DNA of 53,316 bases, from the NCBI GenBank assembly GCA_028278065.1, contig JANQFA010000137.1:1-53316 (forward strand), in the 5' to 3' direction. Positions 15,906 through 25,433 of this stretch are shown here, piece by piece. The position numbers and the translations under genes were made by a program. Source of the stretch: Myxococcota bacterium (GTDB lineage Bacteria; Myxococcota_A; UBA9160; JAFDET01). Positions within the stretch are counted from its first letter, which is position 1; each line of letters begins with the position of its first letter. The notes beneath the pieces were generated by a model. That model made no database searches, had not been told where the DNA came from, and saw nothing but the letters and a program-made list of their open reading frames with translations.

Positions 15906-17594
15906 GTGAACGAGCGGATGACGTGGGAAGAAGCGATCGCGGAGGTGACGGGGCCGGACGGCCGCTACCCGATCACCGAGGCGGAGATCCGCGGGCAGAA
16001 GTACAGGGTCTTCGCCAACACCCCTCCCAACCTGCGCTTCCTCTGGGGCCTGGCCGGGACCCGCGGCGACGACGCCTTTCTCGTGTACGAGGACGAGCGC
16101 TGGAGCTGGGCGCAGGTGAGCGCCCGCATCGCGGCCCTGGGACACGCCCTGGTGGAGCGCTACGGGGTCGAGAAGGGCGACCGGGTCGCGATCGCCATGC
16201 GCAACTACCCGGAGTACATCGTCTCCTTCGCGGCGATCACCTCGGTCGGCGCCATCGCGGTCTGCCTGAACGCGTGGTGGACCCGCGAGGAGATGGGCTA
16301 CGGCCTGGAGGACTGCGGCGCCAAGCTGCTGATCGCGGATCCGGAACGCGAGGAGCGCGCGCGCCCCTCCCTGGAGCGCCTGGGCATCCGCGGCATCGCC
16401 GTGCGCCCGGAGAGCGACATCCCCGGCTTCGATGCCTGGGATGATGCCGTGGTGGAGGGAGCGGCCCTTCCGGACGTCGCGATCGATCCCGACGACGACG
16501 CGATGATCCTGTACACCTCCGGCACCACGGGCCATCCCAAGGGCGCGGTCTCCACGCACCGCGCCATCCTGTCGGCCCTTCTCTCCTTCGCCTGTCGGAC
16601 CGCGGTGAACCGGTTGGTGCAGCCCTCTCGCGAGGAGCAGGAGGCCCGCTACCCGACGAGCTTCATCCTCACGGTGCCGCTCTTCCACGTCACCGGACTC
16701 GTCGCCGTCTCCATCTCCGCCTACGCCGCCGGGAACAAGCTGGTGATGATGTACAAGTGGAACCCGGAACGGGCGCTCGAGCTGATCGAGCGCGAGCGGG
16801 TGACGCAGTTCGTGGGCGTCCCCACGATGTCCTGGGACCTCCTGGAGTCCCCCGACTTCGAGCGCCGCGACACGTCGAGCCTGCTGTCGGTCGGCGGCGG
16901 CGGCGCGCCGGCCCCGCCGGAGCTGGTACAGCGCATCGACAAGGGCTTCCGCCGCGGCCGGCCCGGCATCGGCTACGGCATGACCGAGACGAACGCGTAC
17001 GGCCCCGGGAACGCCGGTGACGACTACCTGCGCAAGCCCCGCAGCGCCGGGCGCACGGTCCCGACCATGCAGATCCGGGTGACCGATCAGGACGGCAACG
17101 AGGTGCCGACGGGTGAGATCGGGGAGATCTGGTTCCGCAGCCCCACCCTCATCCGCGGGTACTGGAACAAGCCCGAGGCCACGGCGGAGACCATCGTGGA
17201 CGGCTGGCTGCGCAGCGGGGACCTGGGCCGCCTGGACGACGAGGGCTTCGTCTTCGTCGAGGACCGGGCCAAGGACATGGTGCTGCGCGCCGGAGAGAAC
17301 GTCTACTGCGCCGAGGTGGAGGCCGCGATCTACGAGCATCCTGCGGTTTACGAGGCTGCGGTCTTCGGGATGCCCCACGAGCGGATGGGCGAGGAGGTCG
17401 CGTGCGCCCTCGTGCCCAAGCCGGGGCAGAGCGTGGACGCGAGCGAGCTGCAGGCGTTCCTGAAGGCGCGCATCGCGGCGTTCAAGGTGCCGTCCATCGT
17501 CGAGGTGTACGGGGATTCGCTGCCCCGCAACGCGTCCGGCAAGATCCTGAAGCGCTCGATCCGCGACGAGCTGGTCGCCAGACGCGAGGGCTAG
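15906..17594 (+). CDS. Acyl-CoA synthetase (AMP-dependent ligase)
   Basis: A 562-residue ANL ligase, a full-length fatty-acyl-CoA synthetase. It has the P-loop YTSGTTGHPKG (about residue 203), PLFHVTG, GYGMTETNAYGPG (adenine and acyl-AMP contacts), the hinge SGDLGRLDDEGF, DRAKDMVLRAGENVYC and the C-terminal catalytic lysine in LPRNASGKILKR. It activates a fatty or other hydrophobic acid in the cytoplasm. The GTG start follows a strong GGGAGGAG Shine-Dalgarno. It is downstream of recQ on the same strand but has its own -10-like box, and it converges on the acyl-CoA dehydrogenase, which could use its product. Confidence 0.93.
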   Translation: MNERMTWEEAIAEVTGPDGRYPITEAEIRGQKYRVFANTPPNLRFLWGLAGTRGDDAFLVYEDERWSWAQVSARIAALGHALVERYGVEKGDRVAIAMRNYPEYIVSFAAITSVGAIAVCLNAWWTREEMGYGLEDCGAKLLIADPEREERARPSLERLGIRGIAVRPESDIPGFDAWDDAVVEGAALPDVAIDPDDDAMILYTSGTTGHPKGAVSTHRAILSALLSFACRTAVNRLVQPSREEQEARYPTSFILTVPLFHVTGLVAVSISAYAAGNKLVMMYKWNPERALELIERERVTQFVGVPTMSWDLLESPDFERRDTSSLLSVGGGGAPAPPELVQRIDKGFRRGRPGIGYGMTETNAYGPGNAGDDYLRKPRSAGRTVPTMQIRVTDQDGNEVPTGEIGEIWFRSPTLIRGYWNKPEATAETIVDGWLRSGDLGRLDDEGFVFVEDRAKDMVLRAGENVYCAEVEAAIYEHPAVYEAAVFGMPHERMGEEVACALVPKPGQSVDASELQAFLKARIAAFKVPSIVEVYGDSLPRNASGKILKRSIRDELVARREG

Positions 17595-17647
17595 ATCCGA
17601 GTCCGACGAGACGCGCCGCTCGAGCGTCCCGCGGACAGGCGCCCGAG

Positions 17648-17732
17648 GATGGCGACGCGAGCCAGGGCCAGCCGCCCGACGACGGCGACGCGAGCCAGGG
17701 CCAGCCGCCCGACGACGGCGACGCGAGCCAGG
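17648..17732. repeat. 33-bp tandem repeat, 2.6 copies, between convergent genes
   Basis: Copies start at 17648, 17681 and 17714; the shared core is GGCGACGCGAGCCAGGGCCA followed by GCCGCCCGAC. Copies 1 and 2 differ at one base, and the third stops after 19 bases. It fills most of the gap between the CoA ligase and the acyl-CoA dehydrogenase. Confidence 0.85.
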
Positions 17733-17741
17733 GGCGGCCTC

Positions 17742-19040
17742 CTAGAGGTTCTCCACCTCGCGCTCCAGCAGATGGGACAGCTTCTGTCGGGCGGCCTCGC
17801 GACGGGCCGGCAGGTGCTCGCTGGGCCAGAGGCCGTCCACGCCCTTGTGGTCGCGCAGCACCTGGCGCGCCACGGTGACCTTGTGCACCTCGGTGGGTCC
17901 GTCCGCGATGCCCATCACCTCGGCCGCCATCAGCATGCGCGCGAAGGGCATCTCGTTGGACACGCCGAGCGCGCCGTGGACGTGCATCGCACGCTGCACC
18001 ACGTCGTGATAGACCCTGGGCATCGCCACCTTCACGGCGGCGATGTCCTTTCTCACCTTCCCGTAGTCCTGGTGCTTGTCGATCAGCCAGGCGGTGCGCA
18101 GCACGAGCAGGCGGAACTGCTCGATCTCGATCCAGCTGTCGGCGATCCTCTCCTGGACCATCTGCAGGCTGGCCAGCTTTCCCTTGCGCGTCTCACGGGA
18201 GAGCGCCCGCTCGCACATCATGTCGAAGGCCCGCTCGAGCTGAGCGATGGTGCGCATGGCGTGGTGGATACGTCCGCCACCCAGGCGGGTCTGCGCGATG
18301 ACGAATGCGGACCCCGGAGGCCCGAGCAGACAGCTGTCGGGCACGCGCACGTCTTCGTAGCGGATGTAGCCGTGGGTCCCGTGGCCTTCGGGCTCCCAGC
18401 CGATACCCACGTTGCGCAGGATGTTCACCCCCGGAGCGTCGGCGGGAACGATGAACATCGACATGCCCTCGTAGGGCGACGCGTCGGGATCGGTCACCGC
18501 CATGACGATGAGGAAGGCGGAGAAGCATGCGTTGGAGGAGAACCACTTCTCTCCATTGATCACCCATTCGTCGCCGTCCCTCACGGCCTTCGTCGTGAAC
18601 AGGGTGGGGTCGGCACCCGCCTGGGGCTCGGTCATCGAGTAGCAGGAGGAGATCTCGCCCTCGAGGAGCGGCAGCAGGAAGCGCTCCTTCTGCTCCTCGC
18701 TCCCGTAGTGTGCGAGGATCTCGGCGTTGCCCGAGTCCGGCGCCTGGCAGCCGAAGATGGTCGGCGCCCAGCCCGAGCGGCCCAGGATCTCGTTCATCAG
18801 GGCGAGCTTCAGCTGGCCGAAGCCGAGCCCGCCCAGCTCCGGACCCAGGTGGCAGGCCCAGAGCCCGCGCTCCTTCACCTGCTGCTGCAGCGGCTTCACG
18901 ATCGCCCTGGCGCGGGCGTCGCTCTTGTCGTAGGGATCGCCCAGTACGAGGTCGAGCGGCTCCACCTCCTCGCGTACGAAGGCCTGCATCCAGTCCAGCT
19001 CGCGCTGGAACTCGGGGTCCGTCTCGAAGTCCCACGCCAT
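17742..19040 (-). CDS. Acyl-CoA dehydrogenase, ACAD10/11 C-terminal type
   Basis: A 432-residue flavoenzyme with the usual alpha-beta-alpha folds: YSMTEPQAGAD (FAD contact near residue 135), INGEKWFSSNA, and the C-terminal helical domain ending with the QxHGALGVSNEMPFAR and IADGPTEVHK motifs. It is slightly longer than medium-chain enzymes and resembles the dehydrogenase half of ACAD10/11. It introduces a trans-2 double bond into an acyl-CoA or, in the ACAD11/LvaC type, removes a 4-phosphate. The aminoglycoside-phosphotransferase-like kinase gene starts 68 bp away on the other strand, which supports that reading. Start ATG 19040. Confidence 0.92.
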   Translation of the reverse strand: MAWDFETDPEFQRELDWMQAFVREEVEPLDLVLGDPYDKSDARARAIVKPLQQQVKERGLWACHLGPELGGLGFGQLKLALMNEILGRSGWAPTIFGCQAPDSGNAEILAHYGSEEQKERFLLPLLEGEISSCYSMTEPQAGADPTLFTTKAVRDGDEWVINGEKWFSSNACFSAFLIVMAVTDPDASPYEGMSMFIVPADAPGVNILRNVGIGWEPEGHGTHGYIRYEDVRVPDSCLLGPPGSAFVIAQTRLGGGRIHHAMRTIAQLERAFDMMCERALSRETRKGKLASLQMVQERIADSWIEIEQFRLLVLRTAWLIDKHQDYGKVRKDIAAVKVAMPRVYHDVVQRAMHVHGALGVSNEMPFARMLMAAEVMGIADGPTEVHKVTVARQVLRDHKGVDGLWPSEHLPARREAARQKLSHLLEREVENL

Positions 19041-19050
19041 GGCCTGCTAG

Positions 19051-20676
<1,626 letters not shown>

Positions 20677-20744
20677 CCGCACCCGGCGAGCACGATTCAC
20701 GAAGACGACGGCGCGGGGTCGGGGGACGGGCTACCCGTCTCGTC

Positions 20745-21908
20745 ATGAAGAAGGTCGCCGCCTCCATCGCGCTGCTCCTCGTGTGTGCGCTGGTCGTCCT
20801 CGATCGCGCCGCCCCGGGCCTGATCGAGAACGCGCGGAACCGCGTGGTCCCGCACGAGCCCTACGAGATCCGTCCGGAGGCGGCCGCGCTCCACGCCAGC
20901 ATCGACGTCGCGGACCTCCACGACGACGCGCTGCTCTGGAAGCGCGACCTCACCCAGAGGAGCCCGCGGGGTCATCTCGACCTTCCCCGCCTGGCCGACG
21001 GCGGGATCGCACTGCAGGTCTTCACCGCCGTCACCAAGTCGCCGTCTGGCCAGAACTACGATCGCAACAGCGCCGAGGCCGCCGACAACATCACGCTGCT
21101 GGCACTGGCCCAGCTGTGGCCGCCGCGCACGTGGTGGAGCCTGTTCGAGCGGGCGCGCTTCCAGTCCGACCGCCTGCGCGATCTCGAGAAGCGGGCCTCC
21201 GAGAGCATCCGCTACGTGACCTCACGCGGCGACCTGGAGGAGGTCCTGGCCCGCCGCGCCCGAGGCGAGCAGGTCACCGCGGCGATCTTCGGGATCGAGG
21301 GGGCCCACCCGCTGGAGGGCGATCTCGCCAACCTCGGCCGACTGCACGAAGAGGGGCTCCGGGTCCTGGGCTTCACCCACTTCTTCGACAACGAGCTGGG
21401 CGGATCGCTCCATGGGGAGAGCGGCGCCGGGCTCAGCGAGTTCGGCAAGGAGGTCCTGCGCGAAGCCAACCGGCGCAAGATCGTGCTCGACATCGCGCAC
21501 CTCTCGCCGGCCGGGGTGCGCGACGTGCTGATGCTCTCGTCCGCGCCGGTGATCCTGTCGCACGGCGGCGTGAAGAGCGTGTGCGACACGCCGCGCAACC
21601 TCGACGACTCGCTCATGCGCACCCTCGCCGGCCACGGCGCCCTGGTCGGAATCGGCTTCTGGGACGGCGCGGTCTGCGACGTCACGCCGACGGGGGTGGT
21701 GCGTGCGATCCGCCGCGCCATCGAGATCATGGGTGTCGATCACGTCGCCCTGGGATCCGACTGGGACGGCTCCACCGAGGTCGCCTTCGACGCCGGGGAG
21801 CTCCCCATCCTCACCCAGACGATGCTCGACGCCGGCTTCACGGAGACCGAGATCCGCAAGGTCATGGGCGAGAACGCCGTCGCCTTCTTCCGGGAGAACC
21901 TGGAGTGA
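20745..21908 (+). CDS. Membrane dipeptidase (peptidase M19 / renal dipeptidase family)
   Basis: A 387-residue zinc peptidase. An N-terminal signal or anchor (MKKVAASIALLLVCALVVLD) places it outside the cytoplasm. The M19 metal motifs are visible: D(L)HDD near residue 60, the bridging Glu in FGIEGAHPLEGDL, H in LSHGGVKSVCDTPRNL, and GSDWDGS near the C-terminus. It hydrolyses dipeptides, including D-residue ones, or related amides. It overlaps the next gene by 4 bases (GTGA) and so is co-translated with the DUF1499 protein. The ATG at 20745 is chosen because the hydrophobic segment begins right after it. Confidence 0.9.
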   Translation: MKKVAASIALLLVCALVVLDRAAPGLIENARNRVVPHEPYEIRPEAAALHASIDVADLHDDALLWKRDLTQRSPRGHLDLPRLADGGIALQVFTAVTKSPSGQNYDRNSAEAADNITLLALAQLWPPRTWWSLFERARFQSDRLRDLEKRASESIRYVTSRGDLEEVLARRARGEQVTAAIFGIEGAHPLEGDLANLGRLHEEGLRVLGFTHFFDNELGGSLHGESGAGLSEFGKEVLREANRRKIVLDIAHLSPAGVRDVLMLSSAPVILSHGGVKSVCDTPRNLDDSLMRTLAGHGALVGIGFWDGAVCDVTPTGVVRAIRRAIEIMGVDHVALGSDWDGSTEVAFDAGELPILTQTMLDAGFTETEIRKVMGENAVAFFRENLE

Positions 21909-22405
21909 GCGACGGGTCGCCCGTCAGCGGAGTGCCTCGGATGAGGCGCCCTGCGCTCCCGGCGCTCGCCAGCCTGGGCCTCGCCTGCTGGATCGGAATC
22001 GCGTGTGCGGGAACGCGACCTTCCGGGGTCGGCCGGCCGGGCGTGGGCCTCGCGGACTGCCCTTCCACACCGAACTGCGTCTCCAGCCGCGCGACGGAGG
22101 CCGAGCGCGGAATCGACCCCCTGGAGCTGGCGATTCCCCCGGACGAAGCCTGGCCCGCGATCCACGAGGCGCTCTCTCGTACCAAGCGCACCCGAATCGT
22201 CACCGAGGCGGAAGGCTACCTCTACGCCGAGTGCCGCAGCGCGTTGTTCGGATTCGTCGACGATCTGGAGCTCGAGCTCCGCCCCGACGGCCGGACCGTC
22301 GACGTACGCTCGGCTTCGCGCCTCGGTCGCTCGGACCTGGGGGTGAACCGCGCCCGCGTGGAGCGTCTGCGCGCCGCGCTCCGCAGCCGTGGTGCCGTGC
22401 GCTAG
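21905..22405 (+). CDS. DUF1499-domain lipoprotein-like exported protein
   Basis: A 166-residue protein ending with the DUF1499 signature (PNCVSSRA near the start of the domain and DVRSASRLGRSDLGVNRARV at the end). Function of the domain is unknown. The GTG at 21905 overlaps the dipeptidase stop; an ATG at 21941 would begin directly at a signal-like segment with a cysteine (ALASLGLACWIGIACAG), so that start is also plausible and would make an exported, possibly lipid-anchored protein. It forms an operon with the M19 peptidase. Confidence 0.8.
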   Translation: MSDGSPVSGVPRMRRPALPALASLGLACWIGIACAGTRPSGVGRPGVGLADCPSTPNCVSSRATEAERGIDPLELAIPPDEAWPAIHEALSRTKRTRIVTEAEGYLYAECRSALFGFVDDLELELRPDGRTVDVRSASRLGRSDLGVNRARVERLRAALRSRGAVR

Positions 22406-22420
22406 AGACCCGGCTCCCGG

Positions 22421-22849
22421 CTAGCGCTCCCGATGCTCGGTTCCTGGACACGGGGTGATGTAGATCGCCTTCAGGGACTCGCTCACGTCGGCGGTGTGCC
22501 AGACGCCGGCGGGATTGATGATGGTGCTGCCGGGACCGACGGCGATGCGGCTCTCCGTCCCCTCGATCTCCTGGATGAAGTCCGCCCTGCCCTCCAGGAC
22601 GATGACGATCTCGTCACCCGCGGTGTGGCACTCCCAGGCGGGCCAGTCGGCGGGGGTGGTCTCGACCATCACGAGCCGCCCGGGCGCACCCGGGCTGCAG
22701 TGCTCGGCGATGTAGGCCTCGAAGGAGGGAACGTCGAAGCCGAATCCCTCGAGCGGCAACGCCTGGCTCTCGCCTCCCGCCCCGGAGCCGAGGTGGATCG
22801 GCGTCGCGTCGAGATGGAACGGACCGGTCGGGGGCGGGGAGCTGGTCAT
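22421..22849 (-). CDS. Cupin-domain protein
   Basis: A 142-residue single-domain cupin. The beta-barrel pattern contains ECHTAGDEIVIVLEGRADF (motif 1, metal His/Glu) and PGSTIINPAGVWHTADV (motif 2, His). Such proteins are dioxygenases, isomerases or sensors; the rest of the sequence does not tell which. Start at the ATG 22849 with GGAGGG on the coding strand. It ends 15 bp from the DUF1499 stop (convergent) and diverges from the molbindin gene across a palindromic region. Confidence 0.82.
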   Translation of the reverse strand: MTSSPPPTGPFHLDATPIHLGSGAGGESQALPLEGFGFDVPSFEAYIAEHCSPGAPGRLVMVETTPADWPAWECHTAGDEIVIVLEGRADFIQEIEGTESRIAVGPGSTIINPAGVWHTADVSESLKAIYITPCPGTEHRER

Positions 22850-22868
22850 GGTCGACCCTCCTCGTGGG

Positions 22869-22889
22869 GGATACTCTGGCGCAGTATCC
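22869..22889. promoter_or_regulatory. Perfect 7-bp palindrome between cupin and mop
   Basis: GGATACT (22869-22875), 7 bp, AGTATCC (22883-22889). Each arm also reads TATCC outward, like the -10 boxes seen elsewhere in the window, so the site may be both a divergent promoter core and an operator. It lies 20 bp before the cupin start and 72 bp before mop. Confidence 0.4.
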
Positions 22890-22960
22890 GACATCGGATC
22901 AGGGGGAGGCAACCGGTCCCCCGGGCAGACGAGGCTCCGCACCTCGGGAGGGCGAAACCG

Positions 22961-23170
22961 ATGAAGCTCAGCGCACGCAACCAGCTGAAGGGCAAGGTCA
23001 AGTCCGTCGAGCACGGCGCAGTCAACTCGCAGGTGGTGATCGAGCTGCAGGGAGGTGCCGAGATCGTCTCGATCGTCACGCGCGCCTCCGCCGAGGATCT
23101 CGCCCTCGAGCCGGGAAGCGACGCCTACGCCGTGGTGAAGGCCTCCAACGTGATGATCGCGGTCGATTGA
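22961..23170 (+). CDS. mop: Molbindin-like TOBE-domain molybdate-binding protein
   Basis: A 69-residue protein made of one TOBE/Mop domain: MKLSARNQLKGKVKSVEHGA, VVIELQGGAEIVSIVT and SDAYAVVKASNVMIAVD are the classic strands. Small Mop proteins assemble as hexamers that store molybdate or tungstate in the cytoplasm. A GGGAGG Shine-Dalgarno precedes the ATG. The gene is 92 bp upstream of a Mo-carrier-like protein, giving a compact molybdenum cluster. Its last codons and stop are duplicated downstream (23188-23250). Confidence 0.92.
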   Translation: MKLSARNQLKGKVKSVEHGAVNSQVVIELQGGAEIVSIVTRASAEDLALEPGSDAYAVVKASNVMIAVD

Positions 23171-23250
23171 TGGGCGACTCCGGCGCGATGATCGCGGTCG
23201 ATTGATGAGCGACTCCGGCACGACGATCGCGGCCGATCGATGAAGGGCGG
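23153..23250. repeat. 35-bp tandem repeat duplicating the 3' end of mop
   Basis: ATGATCGCGGTCGATTGATG at 23153 (last codons and stop of mop) recurs at 23188 and, more diverged, at 23223. Period 35 bp; about 2.7 copies. Because the copy includes the stop codon, the extra units are untranslated remnants. Confidence 0.85.
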
Positions 23251-23262
23251 CGGGATCCCAGC

Positions 23263-23772
23263 GTGAGCCGCGCCGAGACACGCCCCGTCTCAGCGCCGAT
23301 CGTGATCGAGAAGATCGTCTCCGGCGGCCAGACCGGGGCGGACCGGGCCGCCCTCGACGTGGCTCTCGAGCTCGGCATCCCCGCCGGTGGCTGGGTGCCG
23401 CGGGGCCGTCGCGCCGAGGACGGCCGCATCCCCGACCGCTACGAGGGCCTGCGCGAGGCCGACTCGGATGCCTACCGGACGCGCACGGAGCTGAACGTCG
23501 TGGACTCCGATGCCACCCTCGTCCTCGCCTTCGGCCCGCCCACCGGAGGCACGGCTCTCACCGTCGAGATGGCCCGGGGCCACGCGAGGCCCCTGCTGAT
23601 CCTCGACCTGGAGCAGCAGCCCCGCGCGGAGGCTGCCGCCTCGCTGCGTCGCTGGCTGGCCGAGGTGCGACCCCGCGTGCTGAACGTCGCCGGCCCGCGC
23701 CTGAGCGGCGAGCCGCGCATCGCGACCGCCACCGCCGCGATCCTGCGCGCCGCCCTCTCCGGCGCACGCTGA
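23263..23772 (+). CDS. Putative molybdenum carrier protein (cpYpsA / SLOG family)
   Basis: A 169-residue protein with the family signature SGGQTGADRAALDVALELG (about residues 20-38), GGWVPRGRRAEDGRIPDRY and LAFGPPTGGTALTVEMA, a Rossmann-like nucleotide-binding fold. Homologues are annotated as putative molybdenum-cofactor carriers or circularly permuted YpsA proteins. The position just after molbindin supports a Mo role, though the biochemical function of bacterial members is not well proven. GTG start; spacing to mop is filled with the repeated mop 3' end. Confidence 0.85.
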   Translation: MSRAETRPVSAPIVIEKIVSGGQTGADRAALDVALELGIPAGGWVPRGRRAEDGRIPDRYEGLREADSDAYRTRTELNVVDSDATLVLAFGPPTGGTALTVEMARGHARPLLILDLEQQPRAEAAASLRRWLAEVRPRVLNVAGPRLSGEPRIATATAAILRAALSGAR

Positions 23773-23802
23773 GCCCGCGTGCCCTTCCCCGCCGCCCGGT
23801 GC

Positions 23803-23808
23803 TAGCCT
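23803..23808 (+). promoter_or_regulatory. -10-like TAGCCT before the SDR gene
   Basis: TAGCCT lies 22 nt before the ATG at 23831, with a CCGGAGG Shine-Dalgarno between them (23816-23822). It matches the TAGxxT boxes elsewhere; -35 not evident. Confidence 0.3.
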
Positions 23809-23830
23809 GCCGCGCTCCGGAGGTGCGAGC

Positions 23831-24613
23831 ATGATCCTGCAGGACAAGGTGGTGGCGGTGGCCGGTGCGGGTCCCGGCCTGGGCAGGGAGATCGCGGCCG
23901 TGGCGCTGCGCGACGGCGCCCGGGTCGTGCTGGGTGCACGCACCGAGGCCAAGCTCGAGTCGCTGGCCAAGGACCTCGACTCCGCCGGCGAGCGCGTGGC
24001 CTGGGCGCAGCTCGACGTCAACGACTCCGGGCGCTGCGAGGCCTTTGCCGCGACGGCCGTCGAGCGCTTCGGGGGGCTCGACGCCGTGGTTCAGGTGGCT
24101 GCCCTCGACAGCGTCTTCGGCACGATCGAGAGCCAGACCCCGGACGACTGGCGACGCGTTCTCGATGCCAACGTGGTGGGGACGATGAACGTCGCCCGCG
24201 CCGCGGCTCCACACCTGAAGAGCCGCGGCGGCGGATCGATCGTGCTGATCGGATCCCAGGCCATGTTCCTCGCGCCGCAGATGCACCAGATCGCCTACGG
24301 CGCCTCCAAGGGGGCGATCCTCGCCGCCATGCGCCACATGGTGGAAGAGCTCGGACCCGATCGGATCCGGGTGAACATGGTGATCCCCACGTGGATGTGG
24401 GGTCCGCCGGTCGAGCTGTACGTGAAGTGGCAGGCGAAGGAGCGGGACGTGTCCGAGCAGGACGTGATCGACGAGATCACGGCGAACATGCCACTCGGAG
24501 AGATCCCCGCCGACGAGGACGTGGCCGAGGCGGTCGGGTTCTTCTGCTCGGATCGCTCGCGCATGGTGACCGGCGAGACCCTGCTGGTGAACGCCGGCGA
24601 GATCATCCGCTAG
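23831..24613 (+). CDS. Short-chain dehydrogenase/reductase (SDR)
   Basis: A 260-residue classical-type SDR. The cofactor motif is VAVAGAGPGLGREIA, a variant of TGxxxGxG (here AGAGPGLG), and the catalytic tetrad is S (SIVLIGS region), Y in QIAYGASKGA and K four residues on. D in LDVND near residue 65 suggests NAD(P) discrimination by adjacent residues. It would oxidise or reduce a hydroxy/keto group. It is convergent with the next SDR, with 6 bp between their stops, and has its own -10-like box. Confidence 0.9.
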   Translation: MILQDKVVAVAGAGPGLGREIAAVALRDGARVVLGARTEAKLESLAKDLDSAGERVAWAQLDVNDSGRCEAFAATAVERFGGLDAVVQVAALDSVFGTIESQTPDDWRRVLDANVVGTMNVARAAAPHLKSRGGGSIVLIGSQAMFLAPQMHQIAYGASKGAILAAMRHMVEELGPDRIRVNMVIPTWMWGPPVELYVKWQAKERDVSEQDVIDEITANMPLGEIPADEDVAEAVGFFCSDRSRMVTGETLLVNAGEIIR

Positions 24614-24619
24614 CCGGGA

Positions 24620-25372
24620 TCAGCCCGCCGAGACGCCCCCGTCGAGACTGAGGACCGCCCCGTGCACGGGACGCGCGTCGTCGGACGCCAGGTAGGCGAT
24701 GGCGGTCGCCACGTCCTCGGCCTCTCCCAGGCCACGCCGCCCCATGTACGGCCTGATCAGGTCCCAGTCGATGCCGGCGGGGAACTCGAGCTTGGCGTTC
24801 ATGGGCGTCTTCACGCCACCCGGCGCCACGGCGTTCACGCGCAGGCCCGTGTCGACGTACTCCATGGCGAGCGAGCGCGTGAGCTGCACGACCCCGCCCT
24901 TGGTGATCGTGTACGCCACCGTGTAGGCCTGCCCCATCAGGCCGGCCACCGACGCCGCGTTCACGATGCTGCCGCTGCGCTCGAGGAGATGCGGAATCGC
25001 CGCCTGGCACAGAAAGACCGGGGCCGAGAGATTGATGGCCAGCATCTGCTGCCAGCCCTCTTCGCTCATCTCGCTGAAGTGCTCGATCCGGCTGATCCCT
25101 GCGATGTTGCAGAGAACGTCCAGGCCTCCCAGCGCGCCGACCGCGGCCTCCACCGCGGCGAAGCAGCCGTCCCGCGAGGAGAGGTCGAATACGCCGGGCT
25201 CGAGCGCGCCGCCCGCCTCCTTCACCAGCCCCACCGTCTCCGTCAGTCCGGCGGTGTCCACGTCCACGCCGAAGACGGCCGCACCCTCCGCCGCGAGCCG
25301 CGCGGACGCGGCCCGCCCGATGCCCGATGCCGCACCCGTGATCAGCGCTGCCTTGCCCGCGAACCGACCCAT
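24620..25372 (-). CDS. Short-chain dehydrogenase/reductase (SDR)
   Basis: A 250-residue classical SDR: AALITGAASGIGRAASARLA (TGxxxGIG), LDVLCNIAGISR (the NAG motif altered to NIAG), YTVAYTITKGGV (Y-x3-K) and VNAVAPGGVKTPM. An acidic residue in GVDVDTAG after beta-2 suggests NAD(H). The ATG at 25372 with a GAGGAGG Shine-Dalgarno is the real start; the open frame continues 21 codons upstream without homology. It diverges from the PycTM-like gene, with 61 bp between starts. Substrate unknown. Confidence 0.92.
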   Translation of the reverse strand: MGRFAGKAALITGAASGIGRAASARLAAEGAAVFGVDVDTAGLTETVGLVKEAGGALEPGVFDLSSRDGCFAAVEAAVGALGGLDVLCNIAGISRIEHFSEMSEEGWQQMLAINLSAPVFLCQAAIPHLLERSGSIVNAASVAGLMGQAYTVAYTITKGGVVQLTRSLAMEYVDTGLRVNAVAPGGVKTPMNAKLEFPAGIDWDLIRPYMGRRGLGEAEDVATAIAYLASDDARPVHGAVLSLDGGVSAG

Positions 25373-25433
25373 GGCCGAATCCTCCTCGGTGAGGGACGAT
25401 ACCGCTCCGGACCCCCCCGCCGCAGGAGCCCCC

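Noticed and set aside
13911..17378. Minus-strand open frame of more than 1100 codons across recQ and the CoA ligase
   Set aside because: It has no recognisable domain, is rich in Arg/Ala/Gly/His and lies opposite two well-supported genes; in DNA this GC-rich, stop codons are rare in several frames at once.
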